DNA of 64,000 bases. It comes from Pigmentibacter sp. JX0631. Lineage in GTDB: Bacteria; Bdellovibrionota_B; Oligoflexia; Silvanigrellales; Silvanigrellaceae. The position numbers and the translations under genes are program-made. Numbering within the stretch: position 1 is the stretch's first letter; each line of letters begins with the position of its first letter. This document shows, piece after piece, positions 18,257-28,046 of the stretch. The notes under the pieces were generated by a model. It did not search any database and was not told the DNA's origin. It was given only the letters and a program-made list of their open reading frames with translations. Location of the stretch: contig NZ_CP123622.1 of assembly GCF_029873255.1 (NCBI RefSeq), forward strand, positions 1,998,501 through 2,062,500, given 5' to 3'.

Positions 18257-18612
18257 AATTGTGACTTTAACTAATTCAAAATTTTTAGGCAAAACGAGCT
18301 AATATCTTGTAGCAATATCCTATGCGTAAACGCTAAGAATTGATAGACATTACATATATTTTTTAGATTGTGAAGTCAATTTCTAATAAAATAGTTAATT
18401 GATGATCAAATATAATAAATCTATTAAAAAACTATTATATCAAATATTTCAACAAATTTTATATTTTTTTGGTAATCTTTTTAGAATTTTTTATCTTTTA
18501 TGCTAGCTAGAAAAAGATTTTTTGAACATTTTTTTATAAAATAACTTGCTTTTGTGAATTTTTAGTTTATTTTCCAACTTACTTTGTTAACTTATACCTA
18601 GAGGAGGATAAC
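18257..18612. other. AT-rich divergent intergenic region
   Basis: About 356 bp between the kinase-like gene and the XRE regulator, no gene visible. It ends in an excellent ribosome binding site, GAGGAGG, 5 nt before the TTG start at 18613. It presumably holds both divergent promoters, but no single promoter stands out by eye. Confidence 0.5.
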
Positions 18613-19260
18613 TTGGCAAAAAAAAAATATAACGATTCAGATCTGTTAAACCAAGAAGTATCTGATTTTGATGCGGATAAAGAGTTTTTTGAGCATCAAC
18701 GTGAAGAAATAAAAAAGCAGCTTTCTCATTTTCTTATTAATTTTAGAGCAACTAATAGGCTTACTCAAGCGCAGATGGGAATAAAACTAGGTTGTTCTCA
18801 ACAACAATATAAACGGGTTGAAGATGGTGAAGAAGATAGAATAGCAAATGCTATCTCATACATTAAAAAATTTGCTGATTTAAATGGTAGTAAAAAAATT
18901 TCTGATTTTGTTGGATACTTAGTGAATGAGCCACCTCAGGTTAGAGCAAGTAATCTTTCAAGCAATGAACAAGTATTGGTATCAGCATTTGCCCATGTTG
19001 ATAGAGAAGATAGAAGGCTTTTTATAGAAGGCTATTGTCGCGATAATAATGGATTAAAATTTTCAAAAATTGTAAAAATTCTTAGTCTGATACCAAATAT
19101 CAGTAATGAATTTCTAGATATTTTTACTCTTTCTTTAATGGAAAATAAAACATGTCCTGATTTCATTGATTTAGAAGAAAAAAAACAAATGTTTGAAAAG
19201 CTTAAGCAAAGACAAAAGCGGAGTTATAAAAGGAAAAATTCAGATCTTGTTAAAAACTAA
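18613..19260 (+). CDS. XRE-type helix-turn-helix regulator
   Basis: A 215-residue protein with an HTH_XRE domain at about residues 42-97 (LTQAQMGIKLGCSQQQYKRVEDGE). The rest is helical with no effector domain recognised, and the C-terminus is basic (KLKQRQKRSYKRK). The start is TTG, supported by a near-perfect AGGAGG 5 nt upstream. The target is unknown; the next gene, a large lipoprotein, is 130 bp downstream in the same direction. Confidence 0.75.
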   Translation: MAKKKYNDSDLLNQEVSDFDADKEFFEHQREEIKKQLSHFLINFRATNRLTQAQMGIKLGCSQQQYKRVEDGEEDRIANAISYIKKFADLNGSKKISDFVGYLVNEPPQVRASNLSSNEQVLVSAFAHVDREDRRLFIEGYCRDNNGLKFSKIVKILSLIPNISNEFLDIFTLSLMENKTCPDFIDLEEKKQMFEKLKQRQKRSYKRKNSDLVKN

Positions 19261-19350
19261 AATCTTCAATAGTTTTCTGTAATTATAATATTCATTAAAA
19301 AACTAAAAAAAGTAATAATAATATAAGAAAAAGAGCCGAATAAATTTTGC

Positions 19351-19374
19351 TTAAGAATGAAGAAACATTCTTAA
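19351..19374. terminator. Hairpin between the XRE gene and the lipoprotein gene
   Basis: A perfect 9-bp stem TTAAGAATG / CATTCTTAA with a 6-nt loop, followed by TTTATTT and then the AGGAGG of the next gene. It could be the terminator of the XRE gene or a regulatory element in the leader of the lipoprotein gene; position cannot decide. Confidence 0.45.
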
Positions 19375-19392
19375 TTTATTTAGGAGGCAAAT

Positions 19393-21261
19393 GTGCTTAA
19401 ATCAAAGTTAGGTACCTATTTTGTTACTTTATGTGTTCTAAGTGTTTTATATGGATGTGCACAAGGAGGAGGTTCTGGTGGTAGTGGATCAAGCGGTGGT
19501 GCTTCTGGTGATATCACTGTTAAACAATCCTCAGATGCTAGTGAAAATATTAAAAAACTTGCAGGCGCAATGGATCCATATTTAGGCAAAGGTTACAATT
19601 CTTTACTTGCGATGAATACAAAAGGATTTTGTTTAGGTAATGTAGCTGCAAAATTCACACCTAAAAGACAAAATGTAACAAAATTTGATAAAGTAGATTC
19701 ATTGGAAACATTATTTAATAATAACAATTTTAGCTTTTCTAGATCAGTTGGATTAAGTTTTGGTGGTGGTGGTGGTGGAAAAGGCGAAAGTGGAGGCGGA
19801 GGGGGAATCTCCGGTTTTTTAGGAGGGTTATTAGATAGTTTGCCTGGAGTAAACACAAGTCTTGGATTTGGAATATCAAGTGCATTCAATTTTAGTAGCT
19901 ATACAACAAATATGTTGATGGTAATTAAAAATATTGCAGGTACAAGACAAATGGATATCGCTGATAAGAGTACAGCTAACTATGTTATTAATCCTGATTA
20001 TTTAAAATTAACTACAAATCAGTTTGCAGTTCTTTGTGGTGACGGAGTGATAACTGAGCAATCAGCAGAATCTAATTTATATTTTGCATTAAAGTTTGCT
20101 TTTGCAAATACAGCTACGAAAAACTCTTTTGACTTAAGCTTTGGGCTTGGTGGAAAAATTCCAATTCCAGATGTCCCAGGTTTGACAGCATCTTTTGATT
20201 TCAAAGCGATGTTTGGCAATGTGAACCAAACAACAAGAGCAAATACAAATTTAACTATTTATGCAATGCAAGTGGGCGGAGATAGTACTAAGTTACCGAA
20301 TGCTTTAAAAAATGGACTTTCATGCAACTTAGCAAATGAAAAAGGGTGTTCAGATCTATTTTCGACTATCAATGATTATATTGCAGTTAAGTACCCTGCC
20401 CAATTTAGCGAAGATGATTTAAAAGCTTTAGAAAAAAAGCCTGAAGATTCTAAGTATGTTTTATCAACTAGCCAAATTTCATCTTATGCAGAACTACCAA
20501 TTTTTGATAAAGAAAAATTTGTTTCTCAAGATATTGCTAATAAATTAAATGCAAATGTTGATCTTAAAAATGAAATTAGAACAAAAACAAGCTTACAAAT
20601 GAGTAACTATTTTTATGTTCTTAATTTGGCTAATAGTGATAATTACAAAGCAAATTTATTAGCTAAAGGTGAAAAAGATATGATATTGAGTAATTTAGTA
20701 AATATGAATAATACATTTACTAAATTAATTTCAATTATTGATGTTTGCTATGATAATATTGATAAATGTTTAAATGATGTATCCAATATATTTACCCCAG
20801 GTTCTATTTATAAACCTATGGATGAAGATGTAAGAAAAATAGTAGTAGATTCAAAAATCATAGCTCGAACAATAAAATCAGATCAATCTGCAAGTTCTGA
20901 AGGGTTTTTAACTCCAACTCAATTACAAGCTTATGATACTATTTTAGTTAAAATTGTAACGAATGATGGGTTGGTTGTGAACTTAAATCAAATACCAACA
21001 GTTAAAATAGATCCTAATCAAGCACTTGCAATACTAACATGTAGTGCAGAAGGTAAAAGTCAGAGTACGGGAAATATGACAATTTATACTAAGAACTTTA
21101 TTAATATCAAAGCAACAGATTTCGTTTGGAAATCAGGGAAAAGCGCAAAAGATTATTCAACTAGTAAAATTTGTCGGGTTGATAGTCAGGTTTTAACTAA
21201 GTTTACAAATCCTGTTGCTGTAGAAGTTTGGGGAATGAATACTTTTGCTGGTATCCCATAA
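19393..21261 (+). CDS. Large Gly-rich lipoprotein of unknown function
   Basis: I do not recognise the family. A GTG start (AGGAGG upstream) leads into a signal peptide with lipobox VLYGC, then a Gly/Ser linker (QGGGSGGSGSSGG). A second Gly-rich segment is at about residues 120-150. The middle region, SYTTNMLMVIKNIAGTRQMD followed by QFAVLCGDGVI, repeats of FNFSSY/FALKFAFANT type, and a Cys pair motif look beta-rich and membrane- or surface-associated, loosely like MACPF-type or pore-forming lipoproteins, but that is a guess. 622 aa, monocistronic. Confidence 0.55.
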   Translation: MLKSKLGTYFVTLCVLSVLYGCAQGGGSGGSGSSGGASGDITVKQSSDASENIKKLAGAMDPYLGKGYNSLLAMNTKGFCLGNVAAKFTPKRQNVTKFDKVDSLETLFNNNNFSFSRSVGLSFGGGGGGKGESGGGGGISGFLGGLLDSLPGVNTSLGFGISSAFNFSSYTTNMLMVIKNIAGTRQMDIADKSTANYVINPDYLKLTTNQFAVLCGDGVITEQSAESNLYFALKFAFANTATKNSFDLSFGLGGKIPIPDVPGLTASFDFKAMFGNVNQTTRANTNLTIYAMQVGGDSTKLPNALKNGLSCNLANEKGCSDLFSTINDYIAVKYPAQFSEDDLKALEKKPEDSKYVLSTSQISSYAELPIFDKEKFVSQDIANKLNANVDLKNEIRTKTSLQMSNYFYVLNLANSDNYKANLLAKGEKDMILSNLVNMNNTFTKLISIIDVCYDNIDKCLNDVSNIFTPGSIYKPMDEDVRKIVVDSKIIARTIKSDQSASSEGFLTPTQLQAYDTILVKIVTNDGLVVNLNQIPTVKIDPNQALAILTCSAEGKSQSTGNMTIYTKNFINIKATDFVWKSGKSAKDYSTSKICRVDSQVLTKFTNPVAVEVWGMNTFAGIP

Positions 21262-21310
21262 TTTAAAGCAAAATAGCGGCAATGATAAAAATTTAGCTCA
21301 AGAAAACTTC

Positions 21311-22909
21311 ATGTTTCCAAGAGCTAAATCTCTTTTTTGGGTAATTTTAAGTGCCTTATTATTTTCAACTAGTTTCTATCCTTTAGAAATCTTTCCAGAC
21401 ATTATTAGAGTTTTAAATTACTTTTGTCTTTCTCCATTATTTTTAGAGTTGTTCAGGCTTGAAAAAATAAAAGAAATTAAAAGAAGAATTTTTCATTTTT
21501 GTATTTTAGTTATGATTTTTTCTTTTACATTAGAGATAATTGCTTTTTCTTGGGTTTTCACAAGTATTAAATATTTTTTTCATACAAATATTTTAACAAC
21601 ATTTTTTGTTTACTTCATAATTACATTATTTTCTTTGCCTTATTATTTACTTTTAGTTTCTCCAACTTTACTATTTACTAAAAATTTGCGAGATGAAAGA
21701 TTTTATTTTCTTTATGTACTATGTTTAATTTTTGTAATTGTTACTATAGAATTCTTTTATCCCAAACTTGCTCCTTGGTTTTTTGGCTATTCATTTTTTT
21801 ATGACAGTACTTTAAGAAAACTAGCAGCTTTCATTGGTCCTATTGGGTTATCTTTTGTCTTTTTTTATAGTAATATATTGCTGGCAATAGTATTGGAAAG
21901 AAAATTTTATAATAAAAATAAAATATTAAATTTATTAAGCAACAAGTTTTTATACCACTACATAATTTTTCTTGCATTAATATTTTTTTTCAAATTGTCA
22001 GATTCAATAGAAAGTAATAATAATCTTGAAAAGATTAATATTGGATATATTCAACCTAATTTTTCAATAATTCATGGGAAAGATGTTGGGGGGAATTTTT
22101 TAAATGGAAAAAGTTTGCGAGAGTTGATTAAAGAGATTGAAACAGAAAAAATTGATCTCATAATTATTCCAGAAAGTGCTATATATTATCAGTTTGGAGC
22201 ATTTCCAGAGAAAATGTCGGATATTTTTTCACTCGCAAAATTATCAAGCAAACCAATTTTAATTCAATCAGTGATTGAAAAAAACGAAAATATAAGACAT
22301 GGAATTAAAGTGGCAGAATCAAGATCCTTTATTGTTTTTCCAGATGGGAAAATTTCAAATTATTTTGTTAAATTGAATTTAATGCCAATTGGAGAGGAAT
22401 TTCCTTTCAGCAATTATTTCCCTTTTTTAGAAGAATTATATTTAAAATTAACTAAGCAAGATGTAATTGTAGAACATGGAAATGAAGCTAAACCGCTTTC
22501 TTTCAAGGAGATTAAAATTGGAGTATTTATTTGCTATGATTCAATTGATAAAGATTTAGTGCATAATTTAAGCAAAAATGGAGCCCAGTTCTTAGTTAAT
22601 CAAGCTAATTTTATTTGGATGTCAAATAGTAATGCTATTTTTGTTTATTCTATTATCAATCAATTTAAAGCAATTGAATCACAAAAAAGCTTATTATTTT
22701 TAACTAACAATGGCCCTACAAAGCTTTATGATAAAAATGGTAATCTAGTTTTTGATAATAAAAAAATAGATAAACAAGATTTTTCAGTTTTAAGTATACC
22801 ATTAAATAATGAAATAAGCATTTTTACTAAGTTTAATTTGGAAGCTAAAATAGCAATTTTTGTAATATCAATACTATCATTAATTATTCTTTTTCGTAAG
22901 AAAACATAA
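21311..22909 (+). CDS. lnt: Apolipoprotein N-acyltransferase-like protein (Lnt family)
   Basis: An integral membrane enzyme that adds the third acyl chain to lipoproteins. About seven hydrophobic helices occupy the N-terminal 230 residues, including the characteristic LAPWFFGYSFFYDSTLRKLAAFIGPIG-like region around the third and fourth helix. The nitrilase-type domain follows, with Glu in IIIPESAIYY, Lys in VKLNLMPIGEEFPF and Cys in GVFICYDSID, the catalytic triad of Lnt. A last helix is at the C-terminus. The start at 21311 is chosen from family fit; an upstream in-frame TTG overlaps the preceding gene. It may be one of several Lnt paralogues in the genome. Confidence 0.8.
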   Translation: MFPRAKSLFWVILSALLFSTSFYPLEIFPDIIRVLNYFCLSPLFLELFRLEKIKEIKRRIFHFCILVMIFSFTLEIIAFSWVFTSIKYFFHTNILTTFFVYFIITLFSLPYYLLLVSPTLLFTKNLRDERFYFLYVLCLIFVIVTIEFFYPKLAPWFFGYSFFYDSTLRKLAAFIGPIGLSFVFFYSNILLAIVLERKFYNKNKILNLLSNKFLYHYIIFLALIFFFKLSDSIESNNNLEKINIGYIQPNFSIIHGKDVGGNFLNGKSLRELIKEIETEKIDLIIIPESAIYYQFGAFPEKMSDIFSLAKLSSKPILIQSVIEKNENIRHGIKVAESRSFIVFPDGKISNYFVKLNLMPIGEEFPFSNYFPFLEELYLKLTKQDVIVEHGNEAKPLSFKEIKIGVFICYDSIDKDLVHNLSKNGAQFLVNQANFIWMSNSNAIFVYSIINQFKAIESQKSLLFLTNNGPTKLYDKNGNLVFDNKKIDKQDFSVLSIPLNNEISIFTKFNLEAKIAIFVISILSLIILFRKKT

Positions 22910-23008
22910 ATTTTTTAGAAATATAATTTGTTCCTTTAGTTTACTATTTTGAAAAATATGTATTATAAGAAAGTGTATTTTGTTGTGAAGTTAATAAAGG
23001 AGGTTTCT

Positions 23009-24529
23009 ATGATAAATCAAGAATTAGCGAAGTATGACGTCAAAAATCCTTTTAGAAGTAAATACGACAATTTTATTGGTGGAAAATGGGTTGCTCCATT
23101 AAAGGGGGATTATTTTGGTAATATTTGTCCTATTTATGGAGAAATAATTAATGAAATAGCAAGATCAACAGCTGAAGATGTAGAATTAGCTATTGATGCA
23201 GCTAACAATGCAAAAGAAAATTGGGCAAAAACATCTTCAACAGAAAGAGCTAATATACTACTTAGAATTGCAGATAGAATGGAAGCTAATTTAAATTTAT
23301 TAGCAACTGCCGAAACTCTTGATAATGGAAAACCTATTAGAGAAACAAAACTGGCCGACATTCCATTAGCAATTGATCACTTTCGCTATTTTGCAAGTTG
23401 CATTAGAGCGCAAGAAGGTAGTGTCGGACAACTAGATCATGAGACCTTTGCCTATCATATTTATGAGCCACTAGGTGTTGTTGGTCAAATAATTCCATGG
23501 AATTTCCCTTTATTAATGGCAACATGGAAAGTTGCGCCAGCTTTAGCTGCTGGAAATTGTGTTATTTTAAAACCTGCCGAGCAAACTCCTGCTTCTGTTT
23601 TTGTTTGGTTAGAACTCATTCAGGACTTACTTCCTCCAGGTGTTTTAAACATTATCAATGGTTTTGGTTTAGAAGCAGGAAAACCTTTAGCTGAAAGTTC
23701 AAGAATTAATAAAATTGCTTTTACAGGTGAAACCTCTACTGGAAAATTAATTCTTCAATATGCTTCAAAAAATTTAATACCTGCTACTTTAGAATTAGGA
23801 GGCAAATCTCCAAATATTTTCTTTGCAGATGTTATGGAAAAACAAGATGATTTTCTTGATAAGGCTGTTGAAGGTTTCATCATGTTTGCTTTTAATCAGG
23901 GTGAGGTTTGTACTTGCCCATCCAGAGCCTTTATTCAAGAATCAATATATGAGCCTTTTATGGATAAAGTTATAGAGAGAATAAAAAATATAAAACAAGG
24001 AAATCCTTTAGATCCTTCAACAATGCTGGGGGCTCAAGTTTCTAAAGATCAAATGGAAAGAATACTGAGTTATATTGATATTGGAAAAAATGAAGGAGCA
24101 AAATTGCTATATGGAGGCCAAAGACAAAGATTTCAAAATGCTTTAGATAATGGATACTATATAGAACCTACAGTATTTAAAGGCGAAAATAGTATGCGAA
24201 TATTTCAAGAAGAAATATTTGGCCCTGTTGTTTCTGTGGCAACATTTAAAAATATTGATGAAGCCCTGCATTTAGCTAATGAAACAAACTATGGACTTGG
24301 AGCTGGTGTTTGGACTCGAAATTTAAATCACGCCTTTTCCTTAGGGCGTGATATAAAAGCAGGAAGAGTTTGGACAAACTGTTATCATTTATACCCAGCC
24401 CATGCAGCATTTGGGGGGTATAAGCAATCGGGAATTGGGCGTGAAAATCATAAAATGATGCTGGAACATTATCAACATACAAAAAATATTCTTGTGAGCT
24501 ATAATCCAAAACCACTAGGTTTGTATTAA
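23009..24529 (+). CDS. NAD-dependent aldehyde dehydrogenase (AldA/ExaC/AcoD-like)
   Basis: A canonical class of about 506 residues. All family motifs are present: [39 protein letters not shown], the general-base Glu in [12 protein letters not shown], the catalytic Cys in [24 protein letters not shown] and [12 protein letters not shown]. The EVCTCPSR form is typical of the acetaldehyde-type enzymes that oxidise short aldehydes to acids. The ATG at 23009 has GGAGG 6-7 nt upstream; an upstream in-frame codon would add 20 poorly conserved residues. A strong terminator follows. Confidence 0.92.
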   Translation: MINQELAKYDVKNPFRSKYDNFIGGKWVAPLKGDYFGNICPIYGEIINEIARSTAEDVELAIDAANNAKENWAKTSSTERANILLRIADRMEANLNLLATAETLDNGKPIRETKLADIPLAIDHFRYFASCIRAQEGSVGQLDHETFAYHIYEPLGVVGQIIPWNFPLLMATWKVAPALAAGNCVILKPAEQTPASVFVWLELIQDLLPPGVLNIINGFGLEAGKPLAESSRINKIAFTGETSTGKLILQYASKNLIPATLELGGKSPNIFFADVMEKQDDFLDKAVEGFIMFAFNQGEVCTCPSRAFIQESIYEPFMDKVIERIKNIKQGNPLDPSTMLGAQVSKDQMERILSYIDIGKNEGAKLLYGGQRQRFQNALDNGYYIEPTVFKGENSMRIFQEEIFGPVVSVATFKNIDEALHLANETNYGLGAGVWTRNLNHAFSLGRDIKAGRVWTNCYHLYPAHAAFGGYKQSGIGRENHKMMLEHYQHTKNILVSYNPKPLGLY

Positions 24530-24568
24530 AGATAAATAAAAATATTATAAGAAATTTTATATTATTTA

Positions 24569-24606
24569 GCATTAAGAAATAACTTCTTAATGCATTTCTA
24601 TTTTTT
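24569..24606 (+). terminator. Intrinsic terminator after the aldehyde dehydrogenase gene
   Basis: Perfect 10-bp stem GCATTAAGAA / TTCTTAATGC with a 5-nt loop, followed by a T-rich tract. The remaining DNA up to 24843 is very AT-rich with no gene visible, and presumably contains the promoter of the next gene. Confidence 0.8.
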
Positions 24607-24843
24607 ACTTAAAAAACTTCCTTTCAAAATAAAATTGCATAAATTTAAAAAAAATGTATTTAAAAATTAATGTTATTTTATTTAAAATTTATTAAAAAAA
24701 ATATTTAATTTATTAGATTTATTGTTGTTTATTATGAATAATTTCATATAAAATTTAAGATAAAAAATTTGACATTTATAAAATTTTAAATTAATTAACT
24801 AGTAAACAGTAATAAAGTAAATATTAATTTGAAAGGTTAAAGC

Positions 24844-25245
24844 ATGAAAAAAATATTGACAATTGTCTCTTTACTTGGACTTTCTTCAGTCGCTATGGGG
24901 CAAACTTTAATTCCGCCTGGGGGCGGAGTTCCTGGTGGTATTTCTGCTCAACTAGTTAAATGCGTTCCTACAAATCACATGGTTGGAGTTGATTACGGTT
25001 TGATTATTTTAACTCAAGCATTGGCTCCTGAATATAATGTTCGAGGCGGATATTTTACGAAACAAGGTGTTTATCCTGGAGCGGTAATTACAGAGTTTAC
25101 TTTGGAAGTTTCCAAGCAAAGTGCTTATAAAGCTGAATTAACTTCAGAACAATTAGGATTAAAAATTGTTTTAAACAAAGCTAATTACACTGCTGAGGTT
25201 TATTCAAAAGATAGATCATTACCAATTTATACTTGTGGTTATTAA
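24844..25245 (+). CDS. Small secreted protein of unknown function
   Basis: A signal peptide (KKILTIVSLLGLSSVAMGQ) precedes about 113 mature residues beginning with a Pro/Gly-rich stretch (LIPPGGGVPGGIS). Two Cys, near the start of the mature chain and third from the C-terminus, could form a disulfide. No family recognised. It is flanked by terminators, thus monocistronic. Confidence 0.6.
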   Translation: MKKILTIVSLLGLSSVAMGQTLIPPGGGVPGGISAQLVKCVPTNHMVGVDYGLIILTQALAPEYNVRGGYFTKQGVYPGAVITEFTLEVSKQSAYKAELTSEQLGLKIVLNKANYTAEVYSKDRSLPIYTCGY

Positions 25246-25257
25246 TAAATAATATCG

Positions 25258-25302
25258 ATATACCCAAATAATGAATTGATTTTTATCTGGGTATATTTTT
25301 TA
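25258..25302 (+). terminator. Intrinsic terminator
   Basis: Stem ATATACCCA / TGGGTATAT separated by a 21-nt loop and followed by six T, just after the stop codon of the small secreted protein gene. Confidence 0.7.
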
Positions 25303-25423
25303 ATATTAAACCTGAAAATTTATAACCTATTTTTAGAAATAAATGAACATCTAAAAAAAACTAATCTACAAAAATTTATCTCTTTAAAATTAAGAATGAC
25401 AAATAAAATATAGAGGAAATGTT

Positions 25424-25885
25424 ATGAAAAAAATATTCTTAGTATTTAGCGCAATTTTTATTACCCAATATGCTCAAGCAAAGGATTTTAATGTTTACTG
25501 TTCTAATAACCAAGGAGATTGGAAATGGTTGCATGAACCGGGAAATATTTTGAAAATAGAAAAAATATCAGGTGAAATTAGCGAAAAAAGAATTACCAAG
25601 GAAATCGTCCATTTTTATGCAAGCTATTTAAAAATAGATCAAGATATTGAATATGTGAAAGTTCTACAACAGAAATGTATGAATCAACACGGTAGTGATT
25701 ATCGTTATCCACAAGCATCTAAAAGTCTTACTTCACAAGGATATCTTTTAGGTTTATCTGATCAAGAAATATTTCCTGGATTATATACAATTTATACAGA
25801 TATTGCAGGACTGTATGACTCAGTCGATTCTTATAAAGTATTTAATCCTACAATGAGTAATATTGATCAATTATTTAGAAAATAA
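25424..25885 (+). CDS. Small secreted protein of unknown function
   Basis: Signal peptide ending near QYAQA, mature protein of about 133 residues with two Cys (VYCSNN and QKCMNQ) that could pair. GDWKWLHEPGNILKIEK gives an aromatic N-terminal segment; no family recognised. An AGAGGAAATG ribosome binding site supports the start. It is convergent with tsaD. Confidence 0.6.
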   Translation: MKKIFLVFSAIFITQYAQAKDFNVYCSNNQGDWKWLHEPGNILKIEKISGEISEKRITKEIVHFYASYLKIDQDIEYVKVLQQKCMNQHGSDYRYPQASKSLTSQGYLLGLSDQEIFPGLYTIYTDIAGLYDSVDSYKVFNPTMSNIDQLFRK

Positions 25886-25904
25886 CAAAATATAATTTGT
25901 GACT

Positions 25905-27005
25905 TTATTTTGTTACGTATTTTGGAAATGGTTGATTTTGAAATCCATCAATATTTGCTTCTATAATAGTTTGCAGAGCAATCATTGTTGCATTATCTGA
26001 GCATAGTGCAGGAGAAGCAAAAACTACTTCTTGTTGAAAATTGCTAAATAACTCACGGAATTTTTTATTTTGCGCCACACCGCCAGCAATAAAAATGCTT
26101 TTAACATCTGGATAGTTTTTTAAAGTATTTGCAACTCTGTCATGCAGTTGTTTTAGGGCTGCAATTTGAAATGAATACGCAATTTGTTGTTTAGTTTCAA
26201 ACGGCAAATCTTTTCCGGTAATTTTTCCTTTTTTAATTCCAGTTTCTTTTCTTATTATCTCCATCACTGCTGTTTTTATACCGCTATAAGAAAATTGATA
26301 AATATTTTCTTTATCAGAAAGTTTAAATGGAAATTGATAATTATCAGAAAAGCCATTTTGTTCTGCAACTAAGGCTAATTTTTCTATTTCTGGGCCACCA
26401 GGATATTCTAATCCTAAAAGTTTTGCTACTTTATCAAAAGCCTCTCCGCAAGCATCGTCCAAAGTAGTGCCTAATATTTTTTTTGTTTTGATATCTGATA
26501 AATAACTTAAATGGCAATGTCCACCACTAACGGTAAGCGCAATGGCGGGAAATGTAGGGGTTCGAAGATTTAGTAATTTCTTTAAATCTGTTTTGGGAGA
26601 AAAATTTGGAAGCAGCAAAGCCGGTGCTAAATGAGCGTCAACATGATTTACTGCTATTAAAGGGATATTTAAGGCTGTGGCTAAACCCCTGGCAAATAGA
26701 ACTCCAACCATTAAAGCTCCGATAAGCCCAGGTCCCATTGTCACAGCAATTTTAGTTAATTGATCAGATTTTAAATCTGCTTTTTTTAATGCAGTATTTG
26801 CTATATCATAAATTTTAGCTAGATGATCTCTAGCTGCAATTTCAGGAACAACTCCACCAAAAGGCCCATGGCTAGCATGCTGTGATTCCACTTCATGTGC
26901 GAGGATACGAACAGCTTCTGATTTTTTTTCGCTATTGATGATTTCTATTATAGAGATAGCAGTTTCATCACACGAACTTTCAACAGCAAGTATTATTTCA
27001 TTCAT
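25905..27005 (-). CDS. tsaD: tRNA N6-threonylcarbamoyladenosine transferase TsaD
   Basis: The universal ASKHA-fold enzyme that, with TsaB/TsaE, transfers threonylcarbamoyl to A37 of ANN-decoding tRNAs. Diagnostic motifs: ILAVESSCDETAISI at the N-terminus, VNHVDAHLAPALL with the two metal-binding His, LTVSGGHCHLSY, DDACGEAFDK and IFIAGGVAQNKKFRE. 366 residues, slightly longer than usual because of an insert after the HVDAH motif (LLPNFSPKTDLKKLL). The TPR lipoprotein gene ends 6 bp upstream, so the two are likely cotranscribed. Confidence 0.96.
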   Translation of the reverse strand: MNEIILAVESSCDETAISIIEIINSEKKSEAVRILAHEVESQHASHGPFGGVVPEIAARDHLAKIYDIANTALKKADLKSDQLTKIAVTMGPGLIGALMVGVLFARGLATALNIPLIAVNHVDAHLAPALLLPNFSPKTDLKKLLNLRTPTFPAIALTVSGGHCHLSYLSDIKTKKILGTTLDDACGEAFDKVAKLLGLEYPGGPEIEKLALVAEQNGFSDNYQFPFKLSDKENIYQFSYSGIKTAVMEIIRKETGIKKGKITGKDLPFETKQQIAYSFQIAALKQLHDRVANTLKNYPDVKSIFIAGGVAQNKKFRELFSNFQQEVVFASPALCSDNATMIALQTIIEANIDGFQNQPFPKYVTK

Positions 27006-27011
27006 AAAATA

Positions 27012-27908
27012 TTATTGGCCTGCATTATTTGTTGTGGATGCGGATGGAAGGCTAGCTAGCCTTCCTGCAGCTGCTTTTCCTTCAGGTGTATTAGAAAAAC
27101 TTTTAGCACATTCTTGATAATAAGATTTAGCGATATAATTGTTTTTTAAGTAAACAAAACTATCACCGGCAAGTAATAAAGCTCTTTGATATTTTGCGGA
27201 CATAGGAAACATTTCGACATAATTGCTAAAATCTATTGCGGCACCTTTAAAATCTTGTGACTTAAATTTTGCTTCAGCGCGATACTCTAAGGCTACTTGA
27301 ATCATACCATCATTCGCATCTGCTGCAGATAAAACTGAGTTGCTAGTTTCTATAGTTTGCTTAAAATTTCCTTGTTCAAAAGTGGATTTTAAACTTTTTG
27401 TTAGATCTGCTTGCGATTTAATTTTTGTTGGTAGTTTCCCTTTTCTATTAACAGCAACTTTCGAGCTGGCAGCGATTTCTAATCGCGCAATTTGGCGTTG
27501 AATAGTTGTTAAGTTATCTGGGGAGTTATTTAAAGAAACAACTCCGCCTTCTGAAGGTAAAGAACCAGCATTTTCTTCAATTCTTTTAATTTTGATTTTT
27601 AATTCATCAACTATCCCTTGAGTGAGTTGTAACTGAGTTTGAAGACTTTCCACTTCACTTTTTGAAGAAAGCGCTGTTTGAGTTGTGTTGGTAATTTGTT
27701 GGTCACGTTTGTTTACTTGTTCTTGTAATTGAAAGACTTGTCCCTGCAATTGAGTGACTGACGCTTGTATTTGATCTTGTCGTGAAGAAGTCATGCAGCC
27801 CTGAAAAAGAAATAAAGAACTTACAATTGTAAACACTGTTTTCGTTTGTATATTTATGTTTTTATTAAATAAAATCCCACAGCTCAGAGTAGTCTGGTAT
27901 TCTTTCAT
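27012..27908 (-). CDS. CpoB/YbgF-like periplasmic TPR lipoprotein
   Basis: An N-terminal signal peptide with lipobox LFQGC is followed by a coiled coil (about residues 50-105, Gln-rich heptads such as LQGQVFQLQEQVN) and C-terminal tetratricopeptide repeats (ALEYRAEAKFKSQDFKGAAIDFSNYVEMFP, split here across the first two repeats). This layout matches CpoB/YbgF, which links peptidoglycan synthesis with Tol-Pal. The ATG at 27908 is preferred because GGAG lies 7 nt upstream; an ATG four codons earlier overlaps it. No tol or pal genes are in the window. Confidence 0.7.
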   Translation of the reverse strand: MKEYQTTLSCGILFNKNINIQTKTVFTIVSSLFLFQGCMTSSRQDQIQASVTQLQGQVFQLQEQVNKRDQQITNTTQTALSSKSEVESLQTQLQLTQGIVDELKIKIKRIEENAGSLPSEGGVVSLNNSPDNLTTIQRQIARLEIAASSKVAVNRKGKLPTKIKSQADLTKSLKSTFEQGNFKQTIETSNSVLSAADANDGMIQVALEYRAEAKFKSQDFKGAAIDFSNYVEMFPMSAKYQRALLLAGDSFVYLKNNYIAKSYYQECAKSFSNTPEGKAAAGRLASLPSASTTNNAGQ

Positions 27909-28046
27909 TGATATCTCCATAAAAAATTGAAATAACTTGAATCATTAATACAAGGAGCCGCATTAGCATTTAAGTGGATTGTATTAACAAAAATACACTT
28001 TCCTTGATTGATAATTATATAACTTACTTTTTAAGTTATTCAAATA